A DNA stretch of 64,000 nt. It comes from Choanephora cucurbitarum (Eukaryota > Mucoromycota > Mucoromycetes > Mucorales > Choanephoraceae). Location: the NCBI GenBank assembly GCA_025331435.1, contig JAIWNI010000036.1:1-64000 (forward strand), in the 5' to 3' direction. The notes under the pieces are model-generated. The model worked only from the letters and a program-made list of their open reading frames with translations. It was not told the origin of the DNA and did no database searches. Made by a program: the position numbers and the translations under genes. Shown piece after piece: positions 35,016 through 48,314 of this stretch (positions are counted from its first letter, which is position 1; each line of letters begins with the position of its first letter).

Positions 35016-38000
35016 TTTGACGGCAATAGAAATACTTTTTAGTGTAAAAGATACTTTGAACCTTCAATCTAACCAGAGAGAGAAAGAGAGCAGAATTCTT
35101 TTACGTGCTTAATTAGCAGTTAAATAGAAAGGGATCAAAAAAAGAACAGAAAAAAAAGTAGAAATTGTGCTGCCCTAATTTTCTCTTTCAGAAGCATTGT
35201 TTGTGTTGCGATTTTTGTTTCATTGACACGCTACTTGCCCAAATTGATGTTTTTTCCTTTTTCAATTTGTTTGCTTACGGGAAATCTAAAAATTCCCACT
35301 TTTTTTTTATTATTATTTTATTACTGTTATCTTCAACTCTGGCGAAATTGCTTGGGTCTGTGTGTGTGTGTGTTCTTCTCTTTAGAAAAGAATACTTCAG
35401 AAGCTTTTGTTCTGTCCATTAAAGAATAACAATGTTGAAGGACACAATTCCTTTTTTTGTATAAGCATGAAAGATGTCAAACATTAATAAAGAGAGTAAC
35501 AAGCTGTCAATGTGATGTTTATATTAAGCTGGTCAAAGAGGAGCGAGGTTCCACCAAGGAGCAATTCGACTTCCAAAGTAGGAAATAGAAAGGAATCAAC
35601 AGGGAATAGGCTGTACCATGCTAGCGGGGTTGTTTGCCTTTTTTTCTTAATTTGCGGACTTATATTTCTCGCCTTGTGGGTGATCTGTTTATGTGCCTTC
35701 TTCATTGGCCTAAAGTGAATCACCTAAATAACTAGGCCTATTAAGCGGCTTGGTCTGGATTGCTCCTACTAAGCAAACCACTAGAAACTTTTGTTTTCGA
35801 TCCGAGAACAAAATCTTTAGAGAAAAGAGAAGGAGAAAAATAAAAGAACAAGTTTTATTATTTGTTCCATTGATATTTTCACGTCTCAGCAATTCTAGAG
35901 TTTTGTGTCTTCTTTCACTCTCGTGTAGTACAAATAAACCAAAAAAGAAAACATCAGAAGAGCATTGTTAGGGATTCAATGGCAATAAAAATTGACTAGC
36001 AGAATATAGATTTAGATTCTTTGGCTTACTTGTCTGGATTCATTGGCTTTTCATGAGAAGGAAATATTCCTAACAAAACTTAGTCGTTTTTGAAAAGCAG
36101 CAGTCATCTTGATAAGACAAAGTCTGTATGTTTGTGTCTCGACAACTACATCAAAGCAATCAAGATGACATAGGCTTCTATATTTTAGTAAAGATAGACA
36201 TAGCTAATAGATTAATTGCAAGAAAAAAAAAGATCAAGGCTTTCGTTTCAAGTTTCTTTGTGGCATTTTGTATGCAATTGGGTTCTTCAAAGTAAAAAGC
36301 TTCTTTTGTATCTATGAAAATTGGAACTGGTGCTTTAGTGAATGATTAGATAAAGGAAAATAGACTGGACAATGGATAAAAGAGAAAGAAAAAAGAAAAA
36401 AAGAAAGAGAGGCCCTGTCAGGCCTCAGTCTCATATTCAAAAAGACTTGATCAGTTCATAGTGATTTTTTCCCTTCAAATTTAAATGGCCAAGCATCAAT
36501 GAATGAATCAAAGTTTGAATACCTAAGACACCGTTTCGTGATGTTATCTACAGAAAGAGATAAGAAAGCTTAGGGTATTAACTACTCGAGGTTTCACCAC
36601 TTGCCTCAATTTGGACCTCGTATCAATCAGTTGGTAGTAAATGTTGAAGCTAGAACGTATTGTTAGTAAAGCCTGTTCAAATAAAATGTGATGCTGTATA
36701 GTCCGAATCTACAAATCAGTATTGCATTGCATATGAAGTATACTTGGGACAGAACCTAAATAGTTCATGTCAAAGAAAGCATACCATCTGAATATGCTTC
36801 CAGTAGATGAAAGGCAATACATTTGGTATGTAAGACATAAAATGCAAAAAAAAAGTGGCATGCATGTCTGTCTTTGAGGAAAGACTAGAGCTTCTATTAG
36901 AGTATAGTTTGATTTATTTAAGAAAATTTGTATAACAATTATACCAAGAGCCTTCATGTAACTTTTTGTAAGCTCTTCATTTAGCAAACATATGCTTTCT
37001 CCGGAAATCATCTCTATCTTTTATCCAAGTGAGTTTTTCAGAAATAAGCAATATTTGGTTCGAAAAAAAAGAAGCAGAATGTGAGTCTCAAGTCTTGTTC
37101 GAATGAGCATTCTACTGTGATTATTTTATTTATTTCTCTCAAGTCAACGATGCATCATGAGCGCAAGGAAATCAATGGCTTTAGCAGTCTAACCAAAGCC
37201 TTGTTCAATATCCGAGTTTGAGGATACATTCTAAATTTCTTTTTCAAAGATTGTTCTAGTAACTTCCATTTTCTCAGAGCAATTTGCTGAATAAGGTACC
37301 TTGAAAGAATTACTATAAAATCATAAACTAAAAAAAAAAGACGGGAACCGAGAATCTGTCTTGGTTTTGATGTCTCTTTCTTTCAGTCCTGGCATATTTT
37401 GTGCATTTAGGTACTCTTGCGCTTTTTGACTAATTCTCGCGCATTCAGTGTTGTCAATCGATTTGGCAGGCATTAACACAGATTAGTGCCCCGCTTTCAC
37501 TTCTTAAACGGAAAAGCCCAAAAAGGGGTTTCAGCTCTGAAACTGATTTCTGAAAGTGATTGGCTAGAATGAAGCTATAGTTTTTGCTACAGATACAGAA
37601 TTAGGTACGCAAAGTGCTTGGTTCTGAATTTCGAAAAGTACCTTCTTCTTGACCGATTATTCTTTTGATTTGAGACATTTTAGTGCCTGTGAATTCCTAG
37701 ATTCTACGGCTCAATTGACGTTCCAGAAAATACCTCTCTTTGAAAGGAGAGATACTCACACTGAAAAAATACTTCCATAGGCAAACTTTATTTTAGATAC
37801 GGAACGAGCTTCAGGAAAAGATTCAGAATTGAAACCCCTTCTTATATCTGAAAAACTAGCTAATCAAATAATCGACTTAGTAATACGATTTCAAAATCGT
37901 ATTTTACTACTCGATCGAGGTTTGATTATGATCGCCACGAAGGATATCCTATCGAGTCATCAATGTACAACCTATGAAGTTCTTCTCAATCGTCAAAAGA

Positions 38001-38912
38001 ACAATATTAGCATCGTAGAGTTCTGTCTGTATTCGATGGTTTTAGAACACAAAGATAAAGTTTCCTGTTTGTTGTACCCTGTCACAGCATTTGCATAAGA
38101 TATAAAAACCTGCTGAATTTCATGCTCAACACACTAGACTTGAGGCCCTTTGAACAAGCTTCTTTTTTTTTCCTTCTTCCAGGCTTTAATTCCTTCTTCT
38201 TATTTTTTTTAAATAAAGTCTCTGAGGATAAAAGGGATCTAAGGCAGGTTTTTAGATTTTAAAGAGACTTTTTGTTAAAAATTGTAGTTACTCAAACAAC
38301 ATTTGGCAGTAATACACGATCAACTTTATTACGTTTTACTTGATAAGTATTAATAGAACCTGTCTAAGCCTTATATTAAATCAAATTATGCATAAAACCA
38401 ATACCATTGGCTTGGCCTTTATTGTATCTGTAATAGCAGTATAGACCTTATTGGTCGAAACAAGTAATTATCAAACTAGTTCATGATGCCTCTGTAGACC
38501 TGCCTGAATTAGAAAGATCTGCACATTTTCTTTCTACATCCACTAAACTGGCTGGGGGGACACACCATTCGGCCTGCACAGTGCTAAACTTTTTTTTTAA
38601 TAGTTGCGCTTTGTTATGTTAATGTTTCATTGATAGCCTTATAAACACTAGCCACGTTAATCTCTTAGTAAATAAACTAAACGTCGATCCTAACAAATGA
38701 ATGCTCTAAACTGGCATTATCTCTTGTGGTTGTACATCTAATTTCTGTCTTTGCTCACTAAGAAGCGCAAAACAGAGTCACTCTTGAAATGTTATGAGCG
38801 GGGAGCCAGAAATCAAAGTCAACGGCTTTTTTTCTACTCCCACACTCACAAACCCTTCCTTTCTCACTCTCATATTCTTTCATTTCCTTGTTGCGTCCTT
38901 ACATTAGATATC
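35016..38912. other. 3.9-kb gene-poor region
   Basis: Frames at 36709-37011 (-, 100 codons) and 37829-38098 (+, 89 codons) show no domain or splice partner that I recognise. The rest is AT-rich with purine tracts (for example around 36360-36410). The last 250 bp before 38913 is a pyrimidine-rich leader of the methyltransferase gene. Confidence 0.55.
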
Positions 38913-40403
38913 ATGAAGAGGTCTAAAACTGGGATAGAAACCAAGAAGTCTAGTCGTCGACGGTCTTGGTTAAACAACAACTCTCTGTTCAACATATTCA
39001 CTTCCGCTCCTTCTTCACCCGAACGCCGATCTTCAACTGAACTTACAAGACACCGTTCGCATTCCCTTACTCCCATCGACTCACCCACCACACCACCTTC
39101 TGCTCGCCCTGCGCCTCTCAAGTCAAGCAAGTCTACCCTCTCCAGTATTCTTTCAAAAGCGTCTAACAAGAAAAAGAAGCAACATGCTCGAAAAGAGTCT
39201 TCACAAACAACTTATACATTTACCGATTACTCATCAATTCATGGATCTTTTTGTTCTTCTAATAGAAGAAGTAGCAACAAAAGTGATGCTACTGTAGTAT
39301 CAGATATGGACCCTTATCCTATGCATGACCGATATCACCAAAAGTCAAAATCAAATTCAATGCAAGATGGCATTGGACACCAACAACAGCTAATAAAATC
39401 AGATGAAGAAGAAGCAGACCGTATTCAATTGAAAAACGACCTTGTGAAGTTGGCTTTTGATGGGTAAGTAATTTTTTTTCTTTTTTTTTGTTTCCAGATC
39501 CCTTAATACCTTCCCTTATTAGGGAATTTTCTTTGCCATTTGATTACCAGAAAATGAAAGGTGGGCGAGTATTGGATATAGGCTGTGGTCCAGGATCTTG
39601 GTGCATCGATCTTTCTACAGCCTACCCAAACATTCATGTGATCGGCGTTGATAGTGAAGACATGTTTCCATGCAAACACAGCTTGCCAAATAACTGTGAA
39701 CTGATCGTGTGTAACGTCCTGAATGGTTTAAAGGAATTTCCAGATGCCAGTTTTGATGTGATTCATATTCGGTTTATGGTTTTGGCCTTTACTACACGAC
39801 AGTATTATCAAGTCGTCAAGGACTGTTGGCGGCTACTCAAGCCCAAAGGTTATTTGGAAATATTTGAGACTGATTTGACTGTCTATTCGGCTGGCCCTGT
39901 GACGCAAAAACTCAATGAAGAAAGTAAAGTATCCACTTGTTTGTTTGTTGTTTGTTTTCAATAGCTAACCTTGTTCGATCGAATTAGTGTTTGATGTAGC
40001 TATCAGTAGAGGCATCAATCCCAGAGAGCTTGTGAACGACCTGAAACATCTAGTCCCCTCATCCTCTAAATCAACTACGTCAACAGAAGATAACCTTATT
40101 CATCAACAAATCAAATACAGATCAATACCCATTGGTGTTTGGGGTGGGCGTATCGGCGTTTTGTGCAGAGACGATATCGTCAACATCCTTACCAAGTTCC
40201 AACCTGCCATCAGAAATTTCTATGGTCGATCTAATTATGAACAACATGCATTTGAAAGAGATGTCTTGGCTGCTTCGAGAGAAATGGAGCAGTACAAGAG
40301 TTTTACGAATTATTATTCGTACACAGCACAGAAACCTGAAAACATAGAGCCTATAATAAGAAGACAGTATACACCACCTACCTTTAATCCTAAATCTATC
40401 TAA
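38913..40403 (+). CDS. SAM-dependent class I methyltransferase with disordered N-terminus
   Basis: Three exons (38913-39463, 39523-39923, 39988-40403) give 455 aa. The first 165 residues are Ser/Lys/Arg-rich. The fold starts at EEEADRIQLKNDLVKLAFDGEF. Seen: motif I VLDIGCGPGSW (200-210), the acidic end of strand beta2 (HVIGVDSEDMFP), ELIVCNVLNGLKEFPDASFDVIHIRFM as motif II, and RLLKPKGYLEIFETD as motif III. This resembles fungal methyltransferases of the type seen in LaeA/TAM-like families, expanded in Mucoromycota; the substrate is unknown. The first intron was set at 39464-39522: a shorter acceptor gives a stop at once, while this one joins LAFDG to EFSLPF as in relatives. The start Met follows a pyrimidine-rich leader. 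Confidence 0.87.
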
Positions 40404-40668
40404 TCCTCTTTCTATCTCTTCTTCTTCTTTACTAACTAATACATTATAATCTAGTAATAAACTAATCATACTAATCTTGTTATCTTCCTCTTATTTATGC
40501 GAATATCTCTGTATCTCTATTTGATTGGATAACAAGTGTTACACATGCGACCTAAATCCGCTTCTGCTATAAATTCTCTAACCTTCTACTTGTTTTTCTT
40601 TTTACTTTTTTTTTCTTCTTTACACAACCTTCCATTTCGCTTTCCCCCTTTCTCTTTCTCTTATACCT

Positions 40669-42673
40669 ATGCCGGAGCCTAATTCCAAGACACCATTATT
40701 GAATGGAAGTGGTAGCAGAAAGCCTCCTGTCAGTCGGCCAAAAGCACACCGTAGACGCTCGAGTTTCGAAGCATCTACTTATAATAGTGCAGGCAGGTCT
40801 TTAAGCTACCAAAAGCTCTCCGATTTGGATGATGCCAATGTGCCTGGACTTAATCTCTTGCAGATCCTAACCTTAACCATCTGTATGGCTGGTGTTCAGT
40901 TTACATGTAATTATCTCAATCCCATTGTATATTTAGATGTGGTATACAATTGTTGTACACCCACTGACATCATGGTGCTTTCATTTTATTAATTTTTTTT
41001 TGTTATTTGATACATTTTAGGGACGGTTGAATTATCGTAAGTGAGGTCGATCTCTATTTGCATGTCTCTTTTTAATAGTTTAAATTAGATATGGAACACC
41101 TTATCTCTTGTCGCTTGATTTATCAAAGGAATTAACTGCTTTAGTTTGGTTGGCTGGTCCATTGTCTGGTTTATTGGTCCAACCTGTAAGTAACATATGC
41201 TATGTACCTTGATTAGCTTTTTGTTAAATCATATCTCTTTTTGTATATACTTAGCTGATTGGTGCTTTTAGTGACAAATGTACTTCTCGTCTGGGAAAAA
41301 GAAGACCATTTATCATTGTTGCTGGACTCCTGACTTGCATATCTATGATTGGTGTTGCTTATGCTAGAGAGCTAGGTTATTATAGTGCTGTGTGGTTCTC
41401 TAAGCAGGATAGTGCCGAAGCTATCAAGCAAGCTGTATGTTGTATTTGATACAAGATAGATTTCTTTTTCTGACTATCTCTCTATAGGCACATGCAAATG
41501 CAATTATTGTTGCTGTAGCTTCATTCTATTTCTTGGATTTTACATTAAATGCTGTTCAAGCCATTTGCCGTGCTTTGATCTTGGATATCCCTCCTCTTTG
41601 GCAACAGGATGTAGCTAATGCTTGGAGTGCACGTATGAGTAACACAGCTATGGTTGTTGGTTACTTTGTTGGTTTTGTTGATTTGGTAAGATATCTTCCT
41701 TGGTTGGGTGATTCTCAAGTCAAAGTGTTCTGTATTGTTGCCATCATTGTGTTTGTCAGTACACTGGCCATCACCTGTATCACAACAAAGGAGAAGGTGG
41801 TTGAAAGAAAGGAAGATGAAGATAGCAACCAGTAAGTAAAACATAAACAACGTAAAGATAGAACTCAGTACTGATGAATACATGTATCATTATAGGCCTT
41901 GGTACAGTACTTTCTTCTATATCTGGAGAGCCTTCCGTTTCCTACCAAGACCTATTCAAACCTTGTGTAATACACAATTCTTCGCTTGGATGGGTTGGTT
42001 CCCATTTTTGTTCTATAGTACGCAATGGGTTTCAGATATCTATTTTGCCACACATCCCCCTAAAACACCTGGTGAACCTTTGGATTGGGCCCAAGGTACG
42101 CGAGCTGGTTCCTTTGCTCTTTTGTGCTATTCTGTTGTGTCTGTGATTGCTGGCATCGTTATACCTTCTGTTGCCTCTAGATTTTCAAGAGCCAAGATCT
42201 TTAATCTCATCAACATCTATACACTTTCTCACCTCACTGTTGCATTTGCTTTGATCTCTAGTTTGTTTGTCAAGAGCGTAACAGCTGCTACTGTTGTGTT
42301 GGCTATCATGGGTATTCCTTGGGCTATTGTGCTCTGGGTTCCCTTCTCACTTGTTGGCGAATATGTCAGTTTTGAAGATGAAAAGAGACAAAAGATGATT
42401 GTGACAGCACCATCCAGCAGTAACAGTGAAGAAGAGCTTCAACAGCAAGACGAGTTTGATGCCGGCATGATTCTAGGTGTTCATAATATGTATATCGTCT
42501 TCCCTCAGTTTGCAGTAGCCATCATCTCCTCCTTTATCTTTGCTGCTGCCGATACTGTTAAAGACAAACCATCCATGTCAAGTGTCACCCCAGTACTTGT
42601 GTTTGGTGGTCTTATGGCAGTGATTGCTGCAGGCTTTAGTCGATCTATTGTACGTGTTAGCGGTTCGAAATAA
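40669..42673 (+). CDS. MFS sugar/H+ symporter, SLC45/Sut1-like (GPH type)
   Basis: Six exons (40669-40906, 41021-41036, 41089-41185, 41255-41434, 41488-41831, 41896-42673) give 550 aa. The family (plant SUC/SUT, S. pombe Sut1, animal SLC45) takes up sucrose, maltose or other glucosides with protons. Seen: a hydrophilic N-tail of about 60 aa, then GVQFTWTVELSYGTPYLLSL, a block made from three exons, LAGPLSGLLVQPLIGAFSDKC, and SRLGKRRPFI, all typical of SUT proteins. Roughly twelve hydrophobic segments follow, with a polar, acidic loop in the second half (SNSEEELQQQDEFDAG). The second exon has only 16 nt and was found because it is required to restore the TWTVELS motif and frame. It lies 88 bp upstream of the STB6-like gene. 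Confidence 0.9.
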
Positions 42674-42761
42674 TGTGACTCTTTTGGTCAAAATAGTAGC
42701 TAATGATAATAATATAATAATAAAAAGTTCTTTTTTTTTCTTTCTTTTTTCATATCATCAT

Positions 42762-45307
42762 ATGGCCGAAAAAAAGCATTTCGTGTTTGCAGAGAGAAAG
42801 AGAGCACTGCAAATGGCTGCTACTTGCGGCCTCAGTGTGATTGAAGAACAGCAGGAATTAAGAGGCTATCAAATCTATATTGTAGAACAATGGTACCTCT
42901 TTTCTATAATTATTTCATGCTATTTCTAAACCACGACTTATAGGGTATGCAATCGCAAAATAGATTCCAATGTAGTCAAAGTGTTTACGGGTGATGAGAA
43001 CCATGTGGTAAGCATCTTGAAACAAAAAGATAAAAAGTAGGACCCTCTCTTATAGCTTTACTTTTCTTATGGAGTAGATTCAAGTAGCTGTAATTGCCAT
43101 CTCAACAGCTGAACTTCAACAACCTCGACCTCAGATTCAAGCATTCTTAAATGTTGGATCTCATCTCAAGTATAAACCAACACCATTAGGTGAGATTTCC
43201 TTAACCAATCCAGGCGAACTACCGTTTGATATGGATATGGTGCTTGTGCCTGATGGAGACTATGACAAGTGGATAAAGAGAACATATGTCAATATCAATT
43301 TAAGGCGAGCCAATTGTACAGGCAGAAGCTCACTTAACCTTCGTCCACCTAACCCTGCCTCAGAAGAGAAATTCAGATCGCTTTATCGAATTGCAGATAC
43401 TGCCAAATTCGAAGATGCAGTTATCAACCTAGTATCGCTTGTTCAAATAGCACTTTATCTGTTTGATCTGCTTCATAGAGACTATATTGATGGGCTTATT
43501 TGTGATGAGACAACAACTGCCTTTTGGGAATTCTATACAAAGTATGATCCAGTCAAGACGACAGAGGTAAATGAGCTAATTGAGAAGCCTCTCTTTTCCT
43601 ATCCTAAGCACTTATTACTAACTTTAGTTCAGCCTAAAGGAGCCTTGGATGGAACCTCATTTGTTAGCAGCTATCATTTCAAAACTGCTGATGTGCCGAA
43701 ATAAGCTTCAGGACTATAATTTCACAACCATCAAAGACCCCTTCTTAGACTATGACTCATTTAGAGCAGATATAGGTGACTACCAACGTCACAAGAATAT
43801 TCAGATCACACGATTGATCAATCTAGAGACACTGGCTAAATTGAATGAGCATACATCTAGTCAGCTTAAAGTGAAAAAAGTGATTAAATCAAAGTTAGAT
43901 GACATATCAGGCATTACCAATTCTCCTTTGTTCAGTGAGACATCTGATCCAGAGACCTTCCGTCACCATGCTACTATCGAAAGCCTTCGAACGATTTGGA
44001 GACCCCGTCTGAAGGGATCGTCTCACCATAGCACAGACCAGCAGTCAAATGAGTTGTTACATATGATCAAAGGCGTATCTAGAACAGGAGGTGCTGCTGT
44101 CGATATGCTCAGTAGAGTGGCTGGTTCAATTCCTTGGATTAGCACAGCTGATACCAGCAAGAAAGACACCAATCGATCACCTACTTTAGGAGGATCTTCT
44201 CCCTCATCTTCTCAGGTGAATGCGGATAGTCTTATGGTGGCACCACCGCAAAGAACAAGCTATCAGGGAGACCAGGAAGATGAAGCAGGGTTTCGAACAG
44301 TTACTCCTTCTCGAAAACCCTCGCCTCTTTCCTTACAGAAATCACCTTCTTTCTCTTCAACACCTAATACACCTCATTTAATGCATCAAGACAGTACATC
44401 ACCTCTATCAGCCATCTCCTCTACTAACTCATCAAGTACAAAACAGCTAAATCATCAAGATATTCCATCTTATGTTCAATCTACCAACATGATGCCAATA
44501 TCACCCGGACTGCGCATCTCTCGTTCATCAGAAACAACAAGCAGTCATCCAGACTCAGCTACACCTTCTACCACAAGTACAAAACATAATAGACAGACAG
44601 AAGGCGATTTTGTTCCCTACAAACCTACTCGCTCCGCCATTCGTCACACTCGATCTGTATCTGACAGCATCTTGTTGAGCAGCTTATTTACAAAGGCACT
44701 CACAAATGATCCAGAAGATAGAGCGAATACACTACAGGCCCCCTTTGATCAATATGAATCTTCCCTTAAGGCCCGCAGAAGATCACAAACAGCACTAGAC
44801 AATATACCTAAAATAGACACAAAACCAGTAACCAAAATCAATATCCAGACCTACTTGGCATATGAGCAGCTATGTCAACAGCAACGTATGTTACAGCGAG
44901 CTTATCAAGAGATTAAGTCACTGGCTGATACCTATGAAAAGACCGCGAGTGAGCTCAAGAACCTGTATGAAGCGCGTTCTCAGCAGTTTGAGATAGTCCA
45001 AAAAGATTCACGGCACGTGATGGATGATCAAAATGAGACAGAGCGACGACTCAAAGATGTAGAAGACAATAGTGCAAAAATACATTATGAGCTTAAAGTC
45101 ATGAATGACAAGTTGAAGGATATTGAAGATAATGTGGGTACATTTTATGGTAAAGTGGATCTGTTGGAGCAAAAGATGGATGATTCACAACAGTCTATCA
45201 CAACTATGTTAATTATCGGCAATTACTTTAATCACTATTGGCTTAAAGTAGTTGAGTGGGTACAATGGCTGGGATTCGTTCAACAAAATAAAGTAAAGGA
45301 CAACTAA
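42762..45307 (+). CDS. STB6-like protein (Sin3-binding, N-terminal domain family)
   Basis: Four exons (42762-42892, 42944-43007, 43078-43566, 43628-45307) give 787 aa. The N-terminal 300 residues match the fungal STB6-like domain: YIVEQWVCNRKI, VKVFTGDENHV, LVPDGDYDKW, NLRRANCTGRSSLNLRPP, ALYLFDLLHRDYIDGLICDETT and a final PFLDYDSF. In yeast, STB6/STB2 bind the Sin3 deacetylase scaffold; this partner is inferred here. The middle (about 400-600) is Ser/Thr/Pro-rich with a basic SAIRHTRSVSD patch, and a long coiled coil runs from about 630 to 740. The third intron must remove 61 nt (43567-43627), joining TTE to FSLKEPW, to recover the family's EP...LL..L..CRNKL motif. Confidence 0.82.
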
Positions 45308-46319
45308 GTTATGGTTGTACTATCAAAATAAAAGCAGTATAACTGTTTTGGCTGTAGTTGGGGGCCGAAATTACTCTTATTCTAGATTGATGTTTTATTA
45401 GAGCATAAAGCAATACTTATTCATTAAATGATAAAAAGGGACACAATGGCAACAAGGACAGAGGTAAAAGGAGGTAGAGCAGAACATTTACTGATGTTGC
45501 AGTGTTCGCTTGCTGTATTTTGGCAATCGTTGGAGGAAAGAAGTTTTTAGTCAGGGGAAGTCCACTTCTTGCTATTATTCATTTTAAAGATAACTTTAGA
45601 AAGCGAAAGGCAGGAATGGAAGATGGGATGCGATACATGGAGCCATTACAATATGCGTTCTTTTCTCTCATCGTTATCCTCTCTGTCAATAATTGACATG
45701 TTTCTATAACGTTTAGTAGTCATACTCATATAAACATAACAGTCGTTGACAGCGTATCAAAAACACTGCCCAAATCCCAGTTAGCACCTTTAAGCTTCAT
45801 ACAAATTTATTGAAGCCTTTTGTCGTACACTATTCAGTATAGGAGCTCACAATGGATCCCATCATTTGAGAGGAACATTTATCCTGTCAAACGCATGTTT
45901 CTTTTGAATTAAGATTCATTACGACAACAAACAAAACTTATTCTATCAAACAATAATGTTAATCCATGAACACATGTCAAATATGATCAAATAGACGCAT
46001 CGAAAAAGTGGCATCAATGAAGATTTATACCTGACTGTTATGGGCAACTATGACTGGGTATTTTAAGGCGATGTATGTTATGCAGAATGAAAAAAAAAGC
46101 GCTTAGCCCTATGGAGAAAGTTACTGCTTTTGTACTGTTCCTTTGGTATTTATAAATTTTACTTGTAAGTCTAATTTTAGAAACTACAGAGTGAATTGAC
46201 TTTTTTTTTCTTTTAATCACGAAATAATTTACAAATAAAAAGAATGTATGCTATAGATATGTGTATATGTGCGGTGTGTGTGTGTATAAGATGTATATGG
46301 AGATAATAACAAAAAAGAA
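45308..46319. other. Intergenic between convergent genes
   Basis: About 1 kb between the STB6-like gene (+) and the glycosyltransferase gene (-). No frame has support. (GT)-rich sequence at about 46256-46285 lies just beyond the glycosyltransferase stop. Confidence 0.6.
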
Positions 46320-48314
46320 TTAAGCTTCTTCAAAAGAAGTGATAATTTCACCTTCTTGAATCAATTGAGCAGCCTCAAGGCCCTTTAATACAGCAGGACC
46401 AGGACACTTATCGGGGGCAAAATGAACAATAAAGTCACCAGGAACATAACGCTTTGGCAAAGTGTTGAAAGTGTGATCGTCATTTTCAAGCAAGAGTACA
46501 TGCTCCTTATAGCCAGGCAATTGAATCAAATCCCACATAGCACCTTGTTCGTAAGAGGGGCCTTGGTTGTACCAGTTCTTTGATGCCTGAACATCATTCA
46601 AGAACTTTTGAGCCCAAGGTGTGTTACGCAAAAAGAAGACACCAGCGTTGATCATCTTATCTCTTGTGGGCTTAGCAATCACTAAATCGATCTTACTTTC
46701 AAAAGCACGAGGGCCATCGGGATACTTCTTACGCAAATCATCCAAAATGTCTTGGACTGTAATTTCAGGGTTCATGATAACAGCATCCATGTCCATCCAG
46801 AACAACCAGTCGTATCTAGGAAGTACCTTTTGAACAGCATCAATCTTACCCCAAACAGTTCTACGTTTCACAGAACGGACTTCCTGTTGAGCAAATTCGG
46901 TAGAGCGTGCGACAAAAGCATAGTTGTGGGCCTTAGCATATTCGCGCTTGTTGTCAGCAGCCAATGCAGCAGAAGGTTCCATACAGCTGTCGGCATAGAT
47001 GAAAGAAGAGGTCACCACAGCAATATTAGCCTTCTCAAGAGGCTTGCAGAGGGAAGTGGCACCAACCTTAATTGTTTTTGCCACAGAATCGAAATCACCA
47101 TCTTGATAAACATCAGTAACAGCAATTGGCATATCAGGAATAGACTCGATCGTGTTGGTCCAGGTGATGAAACTGTCACTCTTTTCAATAAAGACAGGTA
47201 ACTGGCTCATGGTTTCAACCAAGCGATCAACTTCCTTTCTGGCAGTGACAAAATTAAGTTGGAGCTTGATGGAGCGGTAAAATTCATAGTAGTTGGTCAT
47301 TAAAGCACCTTCAGCAACAATGTCTTTGAACTGAGTTTCATTCTCTAAAACTTTTTTGATAGCCTCTGAACCAGCCACAACGACATTCTCATGTTCAGGA
47401 GATACCCAAGCAAGGTCAGTGGCACCCTTCTTTACTTCCCACATTTTGCCTACTTCATTCAAAACTTGTTGTTGGATGTAGTTGAATTGAATAACTGAGT
47501 GAGCATCTTGGATAATCAAATAATCAAAAGTAACACCTCTGGCAGCTAAATTGGTGTTCACCTATTTTTGATAAAAATAGATTTTTTTTTTAGTACAGCC
47601 AATCTAATTTAAAAAAAGGCTTTCAAACAAACAATTTACCCATTTCAAAACAGCATCTTGGCTATAGGCTGTAGCAGTAACCTTTTCCAAGTCATTCCAT
47701 TCCATCTTTTCAGTCTCATACAAACGACGCTCAGCACTCTTTGGTGTAGGTTCATTACCATAGACCCAGAACATATAGTTCACACCTTTATCTCTCTTCA
47801 TGCAGGGCTCGATATTGTCTTTTTGTCCAAAGTAAGTATCACGGATCAATTGACGACGACTCATGTTATCAGCTCTGGAAGCAATAACAACAAAGTACTT
47901 GAAATGTTGAGGTGTCATATTAATGGTAGTAACTGGCTTCAAGCTAGATTCTGATGGCTTCGTGACAGTAGGTGGCTTTTTGGGAGTGCTAACAGGTTCA
48001 GTGTGAACAACAGGTATATCTTGCACCTCCTCCTCTTCTTCTATTAATTGCTCCTCTTCTTCCAAAACATTCTTGTGTTCAGAAGCCTTTTGTTCATCAG
48101 GGCTAATACCTGTAGCATCATCAGGCACATAGTTGCCAACAGAAACAGCACTTGAACGATCTAAATCTGAGTTGAACCATAAAACGAAGAATACAACCAC
48201 CAGTAGTAATATGATAATAGTTCTCTTCTTTCTGCCAAAGCGCGCTCCTCCAAACAAAGATGTGTTCTCTGCTCTAGAACTGTTTGGAAATGGTAGATCT
48301 GATCCTCCTGCCAT
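46320..48314 (-). CDS. Type II membrane glycosyltransferase, GT31-like plus GT34 domains
   Basis: Two exons (48314-47640, 47561-46320) give 638 aa. Seen: a single N-terminal membrane anchor (about residues 32-47) after a basic RKKR, giving Golgi type II topology; an acidic stem (EEEEQLIEEEEEV); a beta-1,3-galactosyltransferase (GT31)-like block with FKYFVVIASRADNMSRRQLI and RDTYFG; and a GT34 domain from about 405 (IAVVTSSFIYADSCM, then YDWLFWMDMDAVIMNPE, then NAGVFFLRNTPWAQKFL). GT34 enzymes (Gma12, Mnn10/11) add alpha-linked galactose or mannose to N-glycans. Odd: where GT31 enzymes have DDD after a DYLLK-type strand, this protein reads Asp244-Ala-His246, so the first domain may be inactive; the GT34 DxD (Asp482-Met-Asp484) is intact. 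Confidence 0.85.

Noticed and set aside
36709..37011. 100-codon frame on -
   Set aside because: Hydrophobic and Cys-rich by chance in AT-rich DNA; no family match.
37829..38098. 89-codon frame on +
   Set aside because: No domain, no intron partner, and composition like the surrounding intergenic DNA.
38751..38912. In-frame extension of the methyltransferase
   Set aside because: It begins at a non-ATG codon and covers a pyrimidine-rich leader; the ATG at 38913 is the first good start.
39464..39497. Short intron in the methyltransferase ending at the first AG (39497)
   Set aside because: It gives the wrong phase and a stop within nine codons; the AG at 39522 keeps frame and matches relatives.
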